DNA of 64,000 nucleotides from an uncultured Anaeroplasmataceae bacterium (GCA_934229535.1 CAKQDS010000005.1:14962-78961), one strand, 5' to 3'; positions 44,793-52,534 are shown, counted from the first letter of the stretch. The notes: generated by a model from the sequence alone, not told the origin. Translations and numbers: made by a program.

Positions 44793-44831
44793 TATAATAT
44801 AGGTGTAATGAAAAAATAACCGGTTATTTTT
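44793..44831 (+). promoter_or_regulatory. -10 box and 20-bp palindromic operator before the NAD-linked operon
   Basis: TATAAT at 44793-44798, then the perfect palindrome AAAAATAACCGGTTATTTTT (44812-44831), centred between 44821 and 44822. Its position just downstream of the likely transcription start fits a repressor operator. AGGAGG follows before ATG 44856. Confidence 0.6.
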
Positions 44832-44855
44832 CAAGATATATAGGAGGAAAATAAA

Positions 44856-45485
44856 ATGAATATATTAGTTGTTGGTGTTAATGGAAGAGTTGGAAGCTTA
44901 GTTTATAAAAAGGCTATTGAAAAAGGAATTAATGTTAGTGGACTTGGTAGAGGTGAAAATAAGAATAATTTAAATTGTTATCTTAAGAAGGACGCTATGG
45001 ATATTACCTTAGCTGATTTAGCTAATTATGATGTAGTTGTTGACGCAGTTGGCGGTTGGGATGAAAAAAATATTCCTAATATTACTAATGTAATGAAGCA
45101 TCTTGCTGATTTACTTGTAAATTCTAATAAGAGATTAATTGTGGTTGGTGGTGCTGGTAGCTTATTTGTTAATAAGGAAAGAACTATTACTTTAGATATG
45201 GGCGCTGATTTTCCTGATTCATGGAAGCCATTATCAAGTGCTCATGGACAAGGCTTAAGCTATTTAAGAACTAAGGAAAATTTAAATTGGACATATATTT
45301 CTCCTGCATGTAATTTTGATGCTGATGGTATTGAAACAGGTGAATATAAGCTTGCAGGTGAGGATTTAGCTTTGAATTCTAATGGTGAAAGTGTAATTTC
45401 TTATGCTGATTATGCAATTGCTTTAGTTGATGTTATTATTAGTGGTAAATATAATAAAGAAAGAATTAGTGTTGTTTCAAAATAA
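44856..45485 (+). CDS. NAD(P)-binding Rossmann protein (atypical SDR, NAD(P)H-binding)
   Basis: 209 residues. The N-terminal MNILVVGVNGRVGSLVYKKA is a dinucleotide-binding fold with the GxxGxxG spacing of atypical short-chain dehydrogenases (YwnB/NmrA-like). VVDAVGGW, KRLIVVGGAGSLFV and LNWTYISPACNF follow the family pattern. Typical members bind NAD(P)H and act as reductases or redox sensors; the substrate is unknown. A 20-bp palindrome lies in its leader. It is the first gene of an operon with a macrodomain, DUF1848 and a class M sirtuin, all linked to NAD or ADP-ribose. Confidence 0.8.
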   Translation: MNILVVGVNGRVGSLVYKKAIEKGINVSGLGRGENKNNLNCYLKKDAMDITLADLANYDVVVDAVGGWDEKNIPNITNVMKHLADLLVNSNKRLIVVGGAGSLFVNKERTITLDMGADFPDSWKPLSSAHGQGLSYLRTKENLNWTYISPACNFDADGIETGEYKLAGEDLALNSNGESVISYADYAIALVDVIISGKYNKERISVVSK

Positions 45486-45495
45486 GAGGATTAAA

Positions 45496-46254
45496 ATGAG
45501 TGATTTAGAAGAAGGAATTAAGTATTTAGAAAAATATAATAATGTTAGGATAGATAATGAGTTAACAGGCTTTCAAGCTTTTAGAGCATTAATGAATATA
45601 ACAATGCCTATTGATTTAAGCACTGATTTTTATAGACTTCAGGATAAAATAATTCATGATGAATATGAAAAGAAGAAAATAGTTTTGTTAGATACATTAA
45701 TTCCTTTTAATAAATCTCTTTATTTATATAAAGGGGATATTACCATTTTAAAGGTATCGGCTATTGTTAATGCTTGTAATTCTAAGCTGCTTGGTTGTTT
45801 TCATCCTCTACATAATTGTGTAGATAATGCTATTCATTCTTATGCAGGCTTACAGGTTAGACGAGATTTAATGAAGATTATGGAAATACAAAATTATGAT
45901 GAACCAACTGGAGAATGTAAGGTAACATATGGCTATAATTTACCTAGTAAATATATTTTTCATACAGTTGGACCAATTGTTAATGGTGTTGTAACAGCAA
46001 ATGCTAAAAACGAATTAAGCAATTGCTATAAAAATGCTTTAAAAATGGCTATAAAAATGCAATTAGATAGTATTGCTTTTCCTTGTATTTCTACAGGTAT
46101 TTATTCATTCCCTAATGAGCTTGCTGCTGAAATTGCAATTAAGACTGTTAAGGATTATCTTAAAGAGAACAATAGCAAATTAAAGGTTGTATTTGTTGTT
46201 TATAAGGATATTGATTATTTATTGTATGAAAGGAAAATTAAATATGATAATTAA
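45496..46254 (+). CDS. Zinc-containing macrodomain protein (ADP-ribosyl hydrolase type)
   Basis: 252 residues from ATG 45496 (AGAGGA before it). The macrodomain occupies about residues 75-250: YKGDITILKVSAIVNACNSK, then GCFHPLHNCVDNAIH, where Cys, His and Cys fit the zinc site of Zn-Macro proteins, and FPCISTGIYSFP, the ADP-ribose phosphate loop. In Staphylococcus and Streptococcus, Zn-Macro is encoded with a class M sirtuin and removes the mono-ADP-ribose that the sirtuin adds. Here the sirtuin gene is two genes downstream, which supports the same pairing. It overlaps the next gene by 11 bases. Confidence 0.9.
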   Translation: MSDLEEGIKYLEKYNNVRIDNELTGFQAFRALMNITMPIDLSTDFYRLQDKIIHDEYEKKKIVLLDTLIPFNKSLYLYKGDITILKVSAIVNACNSKLLGCFHPLHNCVDNAIHSYAGLQVRRDLMKIMEIQNYDEPTGECKVTYGYNLPSKYIFHTVGPIVNGVVTANAKNELSNCYKNALKMAIKMQLDSIAFPCISTGIYSFPNELAAEIAIKTVKDYLKENNSKLKVVFVVYKDIDYLLYERKIKYDN

Positions 46255-47179
46255 TACAGGCCAAAGAACGGATATTCCAGCATTTTATTCTAAGTGGTTT
46301 ATTAATAGGATAAGAGAGCATTATGTTCTTGTTAGAAATCCTTATTATCCAAGTATGGTTACAAAATATATATTAGATCCTAGTGTTGTTGATGTAATAG
46401 GATTTTGTACTAAAAATCCTCATCCAATGCTTAAATATTTAGATGAATTAAAGGATTATAAACAATTTTGGTATGTGACTATCACACCATATTCAACTGA
46501 TTTAGAGCCTAATGTTCCCAAAATTAATGATGTAATTAGTGATTTTAAATATTTATCTAATAAGCTTGGGCCAAATGCTGTTGGTTGGCGATATACGCCA
46601 ATTATAATTAATGAAAAATATAGTGTGGAAAGACACATTAAAGCTTTTGAATATATTGCAAGCGAGCTTGAAGGCTATACAAAGCTGGTTGCCTTTGGTT
46701 TCTTAGATATGTATGATAAGCTTAAAAAAAGAGCACCAGAGCTTGTTGATACTACTGATCTAAATAAAATAATTATTGCTAAGAAATTTATGGAAATTGC
46801 CAAAATGCGTCATCTTGAATTAAGGCTTTGTTCAAAGGAAAAATGGCTTAGTGAATATGGTGTTGATATTAAGGGATGTATGCGCCTTATAGATTATGAG
46901 AATGCCTCTGGCTATCATCTAGTACCTAATAAAAAAATGGAGGCACGTAAAGGATATTGCTCTTGTATGCTAGCCTCCGATATAGGCGCTTATAATTCTT
47001 GTCCCCATTTTTGTAGGTATTGCTATGCCAATGCTAGCAAAGATAAAATCTTACAAAATTATAATAATCATGATGATAATTCACCTTTTCTAATAGGTAA
47101 TTCCTTACCAGGCGATATTATAAAGGAAGTAAAAGAAAAATCATGGAGAAGGGAATGTGATTTATTTGGAGAATATTAA
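46244..47179 (+). CDS. DUF1848 family protein with Fe-S-like cysteine motif
   Basis: 311 residues from ATG 46244, with AAAGGA 9 bases upstream; it overlaps the macrodomain gene. It begins MIINTGQRTDIPAFYSKWF, typical of DUF1848. C253-x3-C257-x2-C260 (SCPHFCRYCYAN) resembles the [4Fe-4S] motif of radical SAM or photoproduct-lyase-like proteins, and the fold before it is TIM-barrel-like by pattern. The biochemical role of DUF1848 is not known to me. Its position between macrodomain and sirtuin genes, with overlaps on both sides, suggests a role in the same pathway. Confidence 0.85.
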   Translation: MIINTGQRTDIPAFYSKWFINRIREHYVLVRNPYYPSMVTKYILDPSVVDVIGFCTKNPHPMLKYLDELKDYKQFWYVTITPYSTDLEPNVPKINDVISDFKYLSNKLGPNAVGWRYTPIIINEKYSVERHIKAFEYIASELEGYTKLVAFGFLDMYDKLKKRAPELVDTTDLNKIIIAKKFMEIAKMRHLELRLCSKEKWLSEYGVDIKGCMRLIDYENASGYHLVPNKKMEARKGYCSCMLASDIGAYNSCPHFCRYCYANASKDKILQNYNNHDDNSPFLIGNSLPGDIIKEVKEKSWRRECDLFGEY

Positions 47180-47972
47180 AGAAATAATAAATAGCTATGA
47201 TAATATTGTGATTGGCGCAGGAGCAGGATTAAGCAATGCTGCCGGATGTCATTATGATGGTAAGACATTTATGGATAATTTCAAGTATATGTATGATTTA
47301 TACGGCTATAAGGATATGTATAGTGCTGGATTCCATCATTTTAATACCCTAGAGGAAAAGTGGGGATATTGGGCAAAAATGATTTATCTTAATAGATATT
47401 GTGATGATGGTAAGGATCTTTATAAAAGGTTATTTAATCTAGTACGCAATAAGAATTATTTTGTAATTACTACAAATGTAGATCATCAATTTCAAAAGGC
47501 AGGCTTTGATAAGAAAAGATTGTTTTATATGCAAGGTGATTATGGTTTGTTTCAATGTAGTAAAGCCTGTCATAATAAAACCTACGATAATAAGGATTTA
47601 ATAATAAACATGGTTAATAATACCAATGATAATAAAATACCTACAAGCCTAATTCCTAGATGCCCTATTTGTCATGCTCCAATGACTTCAAATTTAAGGT
47701 GTGATGAATTGTTTGTTGAGGATAATGGTTGGCATCAAGCTCAACAAAGATATATTAATTTTATAAATAGCTATAAGGATGAAAAAATATTATATTTGGA
47801 GCTTGGTGTTGGCTTTTCAACACCTGTTTGGATTAAATATCCTTTTATGAAATTAACGCTTGAGCATCCAAATGCAAGATATGTTTGTGTTGATAATGGC
47901 TATATTGAAATACCTAAGGAATTAAAAAATAAGTGTATTGTTTTTAAGGAAGATATTAATAAATTAATATAA
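47157..47972 (+). CDS. Class M sirtuin (SirTM-like protein ADP-ribosyltransferase)
   Basis: 271 residues. GTG 47157 is used; TTG 47166 is an alternative. It overlaps DUF1848 by 23 bases. GAGAGLSNAAG (20-30) is the NAD loop; TTNVDH (105-110) carries the Asn and Asp of sirtuins. The usual catalytic His is replaced by Gln126 (MQGDYG), a feature of SirTM. Zinc ligands C134, C138, C169 and C172 are present. SirTMs known from pathogens mono-ADP-ribosylate a lipoylated GcvH-like protein instead of deacetylating. No GcvH-L or LplA gene is in this operon, so the target here must differ or lie elsewhere. Confidence 0.88.
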   Translation: MIYLENIKEIINSYDNIVIGAGAGLSNAAGCHYDGKTFMDNFKYMYDLYGYKDMYSAGFHHFNTLEEKWGYWAKMIYLNRYCDDGKDLYKRLFNLVRNKNYFVITTNVDHQFQKAGFDKKRLFYMQGDYGLFQCSKACHNKTYDNKDLIINMVNNTNDNKIPTSLIPRCPICHAPMTSNLRCDELFVEDNGWHQAQQRYINFINSYKDEKILYLELGVGFSTPVWIKYPFMKLTLEHPNARYVCVDNGYIEIPKELKNKCIVFKEDINKLI

Positions 47973-47973
47973 G

Positions 47974-47999
47974 AGCCATTTTATGGCTTTTATTTTTTT
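47974..47999 (+). terminator. Terminator after the sirtuin gene
   Basis: AGCCAT (47974-47979), loop TTT, ATGGCT (47983-47988), then a T-rich tail. Confidence 0.7.
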
Positions 48000-48038
48000 A
48001 AAATAAATGATATACTAAAGCAAATGGAGGATTTTATA

Positions 48039-48359
48039 ATGGATTATAATAATTTACCAGCTTGTCCCGTTCAAACCTGTTTAAGCTTTATTTCTGATAA
48101 ATGGAAGATTTTGATTATAAGAGATTTATTAACAGGAACAAAAAGATTTAATGAATTAAAGAAATCACTTGCACCTGTAACGCAAAAAATGCTAACTCAG
48201 CAGCTTCGTCAAATGGAGGATGATGGATTAATAAATAGAAAAGTTTATCCTGTTGTTCCACCTAAGGTTGAATATTCTTTAACAGAGCTTGGCTTATCTT
48301 TAAAGCCGGTAATTGAGGCTATGAAAAAATGGGGAGAAGATTTAAAGAATAATCAATAA
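48039..48359 (+). CDS. HxlR-family transcriptional regulator
   Basis: 106 residues from ATG 48039. GGAGG lies 9 bases upstream, and the in-frame ATG at 48024 overlaps that site. The winged helix is typical: CPVQTCLSFISDKWKILIIRDLL, then FNELKKSL, ...TQKMLTQQLRQMEDDGLI and VEYSLTELG. Cys9 and Cys14 sit where redox- or aldehyde-sensing HxlR proteins have their reactive Cys. It follows the NAD-linked operon after a terminator and could bind the palindrome at 44812-44831, but that is only a guess from proximity. Confidence 0.9.
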   Translation: MDYNNLPACPVQTCLSFISDKWKILIIRDLLTGTKRFNELKKSLAPVTQKMLTQQLRQMEDDGLINRKVYPVVPPKVEYSLTELGLSLKPVIEAMKKWGEDLKNNQ

Positions 48360-48392
48360 ATTAGTGCTTTTCAATTAATATTAGTGCTTTTC
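48360..48392 (+). repeat. Two 13-bp direct repeats ATTAGTGCTTTTC
   Basis: Exact copies at 48360-48372 and 48380-48392, just after the HxlR stop. Possibly an operator or a scar; no function is visible. Confidence 0.55.
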
Positions 48393-48455
48393 TGGTTGTT
48401 TTTACATTATAATAAAAGTGTAAGAGATGTGAAACCATCAAATAGATAAAAAGTT

Positions 48456-48491
48456 AGAACTTTATTATAAAAAATGAAGTTCTTATTTTTT
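48456..48491 (+). terminator. Terminator downstream of HxlR
   Basis: AGAACTTTAT (48456-48465) pairs with ATGAAGTTCT (48474-48483) with one G-U pair, then TATTTTTT. Confidence 0.7.
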
Positions 48492-48505
48492 ACAAAGAAA
48501 TTCTA

Positions 48506-48604
48506 AATATCGTAACAAATGTATCAATAAATGTATCGATAAATGTTACGATAAATTTAAGTAAAACGGAATCTTTAGTGTTAGAAATTATAATAGTTTA
48601 TTAA
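48506..48604 (+). pseudogene. Remnant of the C-terminal tail of an AlbA_2-type gene, with 12-bp tandem repeats
   Basis: Three 12-bp units (AAATGTATCAAT, AAATGTATCGAT, AAATGTTACGAT) run from 48517 to 48552. Read as codons, the stretch gives TNVSINVSINVTIN followed by LSKTESLVLEI and a stop. Repeated N-x-x-I tails followed by such a helix are what I recall between the ATPase part and the winged helix of AlbA_2 regulators. No start or main domain is present, so a gene fragment is inferred; alternatively these are protein-binding iterons. Confidence 0.4.
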
Positions 48605-48654
48605 AAATGGTATAAAAATACTAAATTATTCCTATTATAATAATGGTGATTAAA

Positions 48655-49131
48655 TTGAAAAGAAAAATAATTGGCTTTTTTGTAGTGGGAATTTTAGGAA
48701 CCTTGTTCCATTTTGCATATAATTTTTTTAATAGACCGATATTTTTAAGCTTTATGCTACCAATAGATGAGAGCATCTTTGAGCATTTAAAGCTTATTTT
48801 TTTTCCAACTATTATTTATATGCTTATTGATTTAAAAATTAATAAAGAAAATAGAAGAGAATATTTTATTAGCTATATTTATAATATTTTTATTGCTAAT
48901 ATAATAATAATTGTCTTTTTCTATACCTATTATGGGATGCTTGGAAAAAATATTGATTTTGTTAATATAGCACTTTATTTTATTGCAATTCTTTCAATAT
49001 TTATTAATTTAAGTGAAATAACAAATATAAATAAAACAAAAGCTATTATTTTAGGAATTATTATGCTTGGTTCATTAATTTTATTTACTTATTATAAGCC
49101 TAATATTCCTTTCTTTGTCGAATTTAACTAA
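48655..49131 (+). CDS. DUF6512-like membrane protein
   Basis: About 158 residues. TTG 48655 is preferred because GGTGAT (48645-48650) precedes it; ATG 48643 in the same frame lacks a ribosome-binding site and directly follows a TATAAT. There are four to five hydrophobic helices. The conserved segment FMLPIDESIFEHLKLIFFPTIIY matches the pattern of the DUF6512 family of small integral membrane proteins in Bacillota. The function is unknown. It stands alone between gene debris and the MarR operator region. Confidence 0.65.
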   Translation: MKRKIIGFFVVGILGTLFHFAYNFFNRPIFLSFMLPIDESIFEHLKLIFFPTIIYMLIDLKINKENRREYFISYIYNIFIANIIIIVFFYTYYGMLGKNIDFVNIALYFIAILSIFINLSEITNINKTKAIILGIIMLGSLILFTYYKPNIPFFVEFN

Positions 49132-49134
49132 AAC

Positions 49135-49185
49135 TTGACTTTTGTACGAAATAGTACTATAATATTGTATGCTTTCGTACAAAAG
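49135..49185 (+). promoter_or_regulatory. Promoter enclosed by a 13-bp perfect inverted repeat
   Basis: TTGACT (49135-49140), 17 bases, TATAAT (49158-49163). CTTTTGTACGAAA (49139-49151) and TTTCGTACAAAAG (49173-49185) are perfect inverted copies that overlap the -35/spacer and the start region. It reads toward the MarR and MATE genes, so autorepression by MarR is likely. Confidence 0.75.
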
Positions 49186-49219
49186 GATGATTAGCTTGCA
49201 AAAGAATTAAATTATTAAA

Positions 49220-49457
49220 TATAATTTAAAATTTAATAAAATAGATTATAAGAATCCCGTTACTATTGGTAACGGTGATTTTGTGTTAACATTAGATCAA
49301 ACTGTGAAATATATAATGATCAATATTATGAAATTGACGGAAGGTATCCACATAAATATAGCTTTATGTTGAAAATAATAAATATTTATATAATGGCTAT
49401 AATAAATCTAAAAGAGAAGATCTTAAGGCCTATTTGTTTGGTAATGGCGCATTTTAA
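49220..49457 (+). pseudogene. Fragment of a glycosidase-like gene with several frameshifts
   Basis: Three frames must be joined: YNLKFNKIDYKNPVTIGNGD, then FVLTLDQT; then DQYYEIDGRYPHKYSFM; then NKYLYNGYNKSKREDL and YLFGNGAF before a stop. NPVTIGNGDFxxTxDxT is the N-terminal pattern I associate with six-hairpin glycosidase-like proteins; the family name is uncertain. It sits between the MarR promoter and marR, and becomes part of a long leader. Confidence 0.45.
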
Positions 49458-49497
49458 ATTTATTATTTTTATTTATCAAGAATAATGGAGGATATGA

Positions 49498-49923
49498 ATG
49501 AGTAATTTAAAAAAATTCAATTATTTACTTGGAGAATGTGATGGAATCTATCATGAGTTTGCTAATAAATTTAAAATGTCTGATAGTCAAATGCGTATTT
49601 TATACACAATTTGTGATTTAGGTAAGACATGCTTAATAAAGGATCTTATTTTTTATAGTGGCTTAACAAAGCAAACTATTAATTCAGCACTTAGGGGATT
49701 AGAAAAGGAAGAAATAATTTTTTTAAGCTTTGTGGATAAAAAAAGTAAGAGTGTTTCTTTAACTAATAAGGGCGAAAAAATTTGTGAGGATAGTGTAGAA
49801 TTAATTATTAAATTTGAAGAAGAAATAATTTCCTCATGGAGTGATGAAGAGGTTAGTATTTATTTAAATTTAATGAAAAGATATAATGATGAATTAAGGA
49901 AAAGACTTGGTGATTTAAGGTGA
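49498..49923 (+). CDS. MarR-family transcriptional regulator
   Basis: 141 residues. A winged helix with SDSQMRILYTICDLG, LIFYSGLTKQTINSALRGLEKEEII as the recognition helix and FVDKKSKSVSLTNKGEKI as the wing. GGAGG precedes the ATG. The TGA stop overlaps the GTG start of the MATE transporter gene. MarR proteins often repress an adjacent efflux pump and are released by the pump's substrate. The promoter with a 13-bp inverted repeat 340 bases upstream is the probable site of control. Confidence 0.9.
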   Translation: MSNLKKFNYLLGECDGIYHEFANKFKMSDSQMRILYTICDLGKTCLIKDLIFYSGLTKQTINSALRGLEKEEIIFLSFVDKKSKSVSLTNKGEKICEDSVELIIKFEEEIISSWSDEEVSIYLNLMKRYNDELRKRLGDLR

Positions 49924-51251
49924 TAGCACTTAGTGAGCATTTCAATTTTAAAAAGTTATTTAGGTTTGCAATACCTTCAATAATAATGCTAATATTTACT
50001 TCAATTTATGGTGTAATAGATGGCTTCTTTGTTTCTAATTTTGTTGGTAAGGATGCCTTTAGTGCCGTTAATTTTGTTTATCCAGTATTAATAATTTTAG
50101 GCTGCTTTGGTTTTATGTTTGGTACAGGATCTGCTGCTTTGATATCAAAAACAATGGGTGAGGGGGATAATAAAAAGGCTAATGAAATATTTTCAATGAT
50201 TGTATTTGTAGCTGTAATTGTTGGTATAATACTTTCAATATCAGCCATTATTTTATTGCCTAAGATTTTGTACGCTCTTGGAGCTAGAGATACATTGCTA
50301 AAAAATGCAACGCTTTATGGAAGAATTATTTTGTCAGTTTTACCATTTTATATTCTTCAATATGAATTTCAATGCTTATTTGCTGTAAGTGAGAAGCCTA
50401 AGCTTGGCTTATATGTTGCGCTTATTGCTGGATTTAGTAATATCATAGGTGATGCTATTGCCTCATTTTGCTTGCCAGCTAATTTGAAATTTATTGGTGC
50501 TGGTGTTGCATCAGCTCTTGGCTTTTTTCTTGGTGGTTTAATTCCTATTATTTATTTTATAAGGAAAAATACATCTAGATTAAGACTTGGTAAATTTAAG
50601 ATGAATTTTAAATACTTAGGACAAATTGTTTTAAACGGATCAAGTGAATTTGTAAGCAATGTTTCTGGTTCAGTTGTTGGTATGCTTTATAATATAAAAC
50701 TAATGGAATATGCTCCTGAAAATGGTATTGCTGCTTATGGTGTATTAATGTATGTTAGTATGATATTCCAGGCTATATTTATCGGTTATTCAGTAGGAAT
50801 TAGTCCAATTATTGGCTATAATTTTGGTGCTAAAAATGATTCTGAACTTCAAAATATCTTTAAAAAGAGCTTAATTACTATTTCAATAACTGCAATATTT
50901 ATGTTTTTATGTGGTGAGCTTTTAGCTAAACCTATTGGTTTAATATTTGTTTCTTATGATGAGGAGCTTTTAGCTTTAACCATTAAAGCCTTTAGATTTT
51001 TCTCATTTTCATTTTTATTTTCAGGCTTTACTATTTTCACATCATCATTTTTTACCTCTTTAAATAATGGAAAGATATCTATGGGGGTATCATTTTTTAG
51101 AACCTGTGTATGTCAAATCTCTTGTGTTCTAATATTACCATTAATATTTAAAATTGATGGTATTTGGCTATCAATTACTGTAGCAGATATTGTTGCGTGT
51201 ACCTTGAGTATTATATTCTTAATTATTAAAAGGAAGAAATATAATTATTAG
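49920..51251 (+). CDS. MATE-family efflux transporter
   Basis: 443 residues from GTG 49920, overlapping marR (GTGA). About twelve hydrophobic helices arranged as two similar halves. The N-terminal FAIPSIIMLIFTSIYGVIDG and FVSNFVGKDAFSAVNFVYP are typical of MATE Na+/H+ drug antiporters. IGYSVGISPIIGYNFGA in the second half is the matching motif. The protein resides in the cytoplasmic membrane and exports cationic drugs or metabolites. Co-transcription with marR suggests substrate-induced expression. A terminator follows. Confidence 0.94.
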   Translation: MIALSEHFNFKKLFRFAIPSIIMLIFTSIYGVIDGFFVSNFVGKDAFSAVNFVYPVLIILGCFGFMFGTGSAALISKTMGEGDNKKANEIFSMIVFVAVIVGIILSISAIILLPKILYALGARDTLLKNATLYGRIILSVLPFYILQYEFQCLFAVSEKPKLGLYVALIAGFSNIIGDAIASFCLPANLKFIGAGVASALGFFLGGLIPIIYFIRKNTSRLRLGKFKMNFKYLGQIVLNGSSEFVSNVSGSVVGMLYNIKLMEYAPENGIAAYGVLMYVSMIFQAIFIGYSVGISPIIGYNFGAKNDSELQNIFKKSLITISITAIFMFLCGELLAKPIGLIFVSYDEELLALTIKAFRFFSFSFLFSGFTIFTSSFFTSLNNGKISMGVSFFRTCVCQISCVLILPLIFKIDGIWLSITVADIVACTLSIIFLIIKRKKYNY

Positions 51252-51257
51252 TAAATT

Positions 51258-51284
51258 TGTCTGTAAATATTACAGGCATTTTTT
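51258..51284 (+). terminator. Terminator after the MATE gene
   Basis: TGTCTGTAA (51258-51266) pairs with TTACAGGCA (51270-51278) with one G-U pair and a 3-base loop, then T to 51284. Confidence 0.75.
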
Positions 51285-51293
51285 AATACAATA

Positions 51294-51347
51294 TCGGCAA
51301 AATATAACTGATTATTTTTATATAAAAGTGGTTGTATAATTTGCCGA
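51294..51347 (+). promoter_or_regulatory. Inverted repeat TCGGCAAA...TTTGCCGA with -10 box upstream of fic
   Basis: TCGGCAAA (51294-51301) and TTTGCCGA (51340-51347) are exact inverted copies. TATAAT (51335-51340) abuts the right arm. A related TCGGCAAA and TATAATTAGCTGA occur before the frameshifted ATPase at 43347-43382. Confidence 0.55.
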
Positions 51348-51384
51348 CAAAATATATAATAATATATGGAGGTTGATACAAAAA

Positions 51385-52281
51385 ATGAAATATCTTAATG
51401 TCACTGAAGTATCAAAAAAATGGAATATATCAGAAAGAAGTGTAAGAGATTATTGTAATAAAGGAAGAGTTATAGGAGCAATATTGGAAAAAAATAGATG
51501 GTTAATACCAGAAAATGCTTTAAAACCGGAAAGATCAATAAGACATGTAGTTAGTGAAGCTAGTTTATTAGAAGTATTAAAAAGGGAAAAGGATTCCAAC
51601 TTAAGTGGTGGAATATATCATAGACTACAAATTGAAATGACATATAATTCAAATCATATTGAAGGAAGTAAATTAACTCATGATCAAACAAGATATATAT
51701 TTGAAACAAAGACAATAGGCATTAGTGATGAGGCTATAGCAGTTGATGATATAATAGAAACAGTTAATCATTTCAGATGTATTGATATGATTATAGATTC
51801 TGCTAAAGTTAAGCTATCGGAATCATTAATTAAAGAGCTTCATTATGTTTTAAAATCGGGAACATCTGATGCAGCTAAAAGCTGGTTTAGAGTTGGTGAT
51901 TATAAGCTTATTCAAAATGAAGTTGGTGGTATAGAAACTACAAATCCTTTAGAAGTTAAATCTAAAATGAGGGAATTATTAGGTTGGTATAACACTCTTA
52001 AAGAAGTAAATATAATTGATATAATTGAATTTCATTACCGATTTGAATCTATTCATCCATTTCAGGATGGTAATGGTAGAATAGGAAGATTAATTATGCT
52101 TAAGGAATGCTTGAAGCACAATATTGTTCCAATATTAATAACTAATGAATATAAGAATTCTTATTATAGGGGATTAAAGGAATGGCGAAATGAAAAAGGC
52201 TATTTAATTGATACTTGTTTATTTGGCCAGGATATAATGAAAAGATATTTAGACTATTTTCAAATAGATTACAAAAAATAA
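51385..52281 (+). CDS. Fic-domain protein, class II, with N-terminal helix-turn-helix
   Basis: 298 residues from ATG 51385; GGAGG (51368-51372) lies upstream, and the in-frame TTG at 51373 touches it. The N-terminus (MKYLNVTEVSKKWNISERSV) is an excisionase/MerR-like helix-turn-helix. The inhibitory motif S89-x3-E93-G94 (SNHIEG) comes before the Fic core, the class II arrangement. The active site HPFQDGNGRIGR starts at H224. Intact Fic proteins transfer AMP from ATP to a target hydroxyl, and the Glu of the inhibitory helix holds them off. No antitoxin gene is needed for class II. The target is unknown. Confidence 0.92.
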   Translation: MKYLNVTEVSKKWNISERSVRDYCNKGRVIGAILEKNRWLIPENALKPERSIRHVVSEASLLEVLKREKDSNLSGGIYHRLQIEMTYNSNHIEGSKLTHDQTRYIFETKTIGISDEAIAVDDIIETVNHFRCIDMIIDSAKVKLSESLIKELHYVLKSGTSDAAKSWFRVGDYKLIQNEVGGIETTNPLEVKSKMRELLGWYNTLKEVNIIDIIEFHYRFESIHPFQDGNGRIGRLIMLKECLKHNIVPILITNEYKNSYYRGLKEWRNEKGYLIDTCLFGQDIMKRYLDYFQIDYKK

Positions 52282-52502
52282 CGTGAAATGTTCGTGAAAT
52301 GAATTGAAATCTAATTAAAAATGGTGTATTCTATTGGCATAAATTTAAAGAAAAGATAATCAATGGAAGAGTTTGTAATAAATTAATTAAAAATAGGTAT
52401 ACCTTTTATTATATTTTTACCTATGATTTAAGTATTTTTTTGTTGATAATAGAAAAATATGTTTTATTGTGGATTTTTTGTTGAAAAAATATGTGTTGGT
52501 TA
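52282..52502 (+). other. Gene-free stretch after fic
   Basis: AT-rich. Two CGTGAAATG copies (52282 and 52293) follow the fic stop. No reading frame, clear terminator or RNA gene is recognised before the next promoter. Confidence 0.6.
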
Positions 52503-52531
52503 TTGACTTTGAATTTAAAAAATATTATAAT
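52503..52531 (+). promoter_or_regulatory. Strong promoter of the c-di-GMP-controlled operon
   Basis: TTGACT (52503-52508), exactly 17 bases, TATAAT (52526-52531). The start would fall near the first base of the aptamer P1 stem. Confidence 0.88.
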
Positions 52532-52534
52532 AAT

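Noticed and set aside
46187..46243. Upstream ATG 46187 as DUF1848 start
   Set aside because: It lies inside the macrodomain gene and adds a hydrophobic stretch absent from the family; ATG 46244 has AAAGGA at the right spacing and starts with the conserved INTGQRTDIP.
48517..48552. CRISPR-like array
   Set aside because: The 12-bp units are directly adjacent with no spacers, and no cas genes are present.
52282..52502. Small gene after fic
   Set aside because: All frames are broken by stops within about 30 codons and none has a ribosome-binding site.
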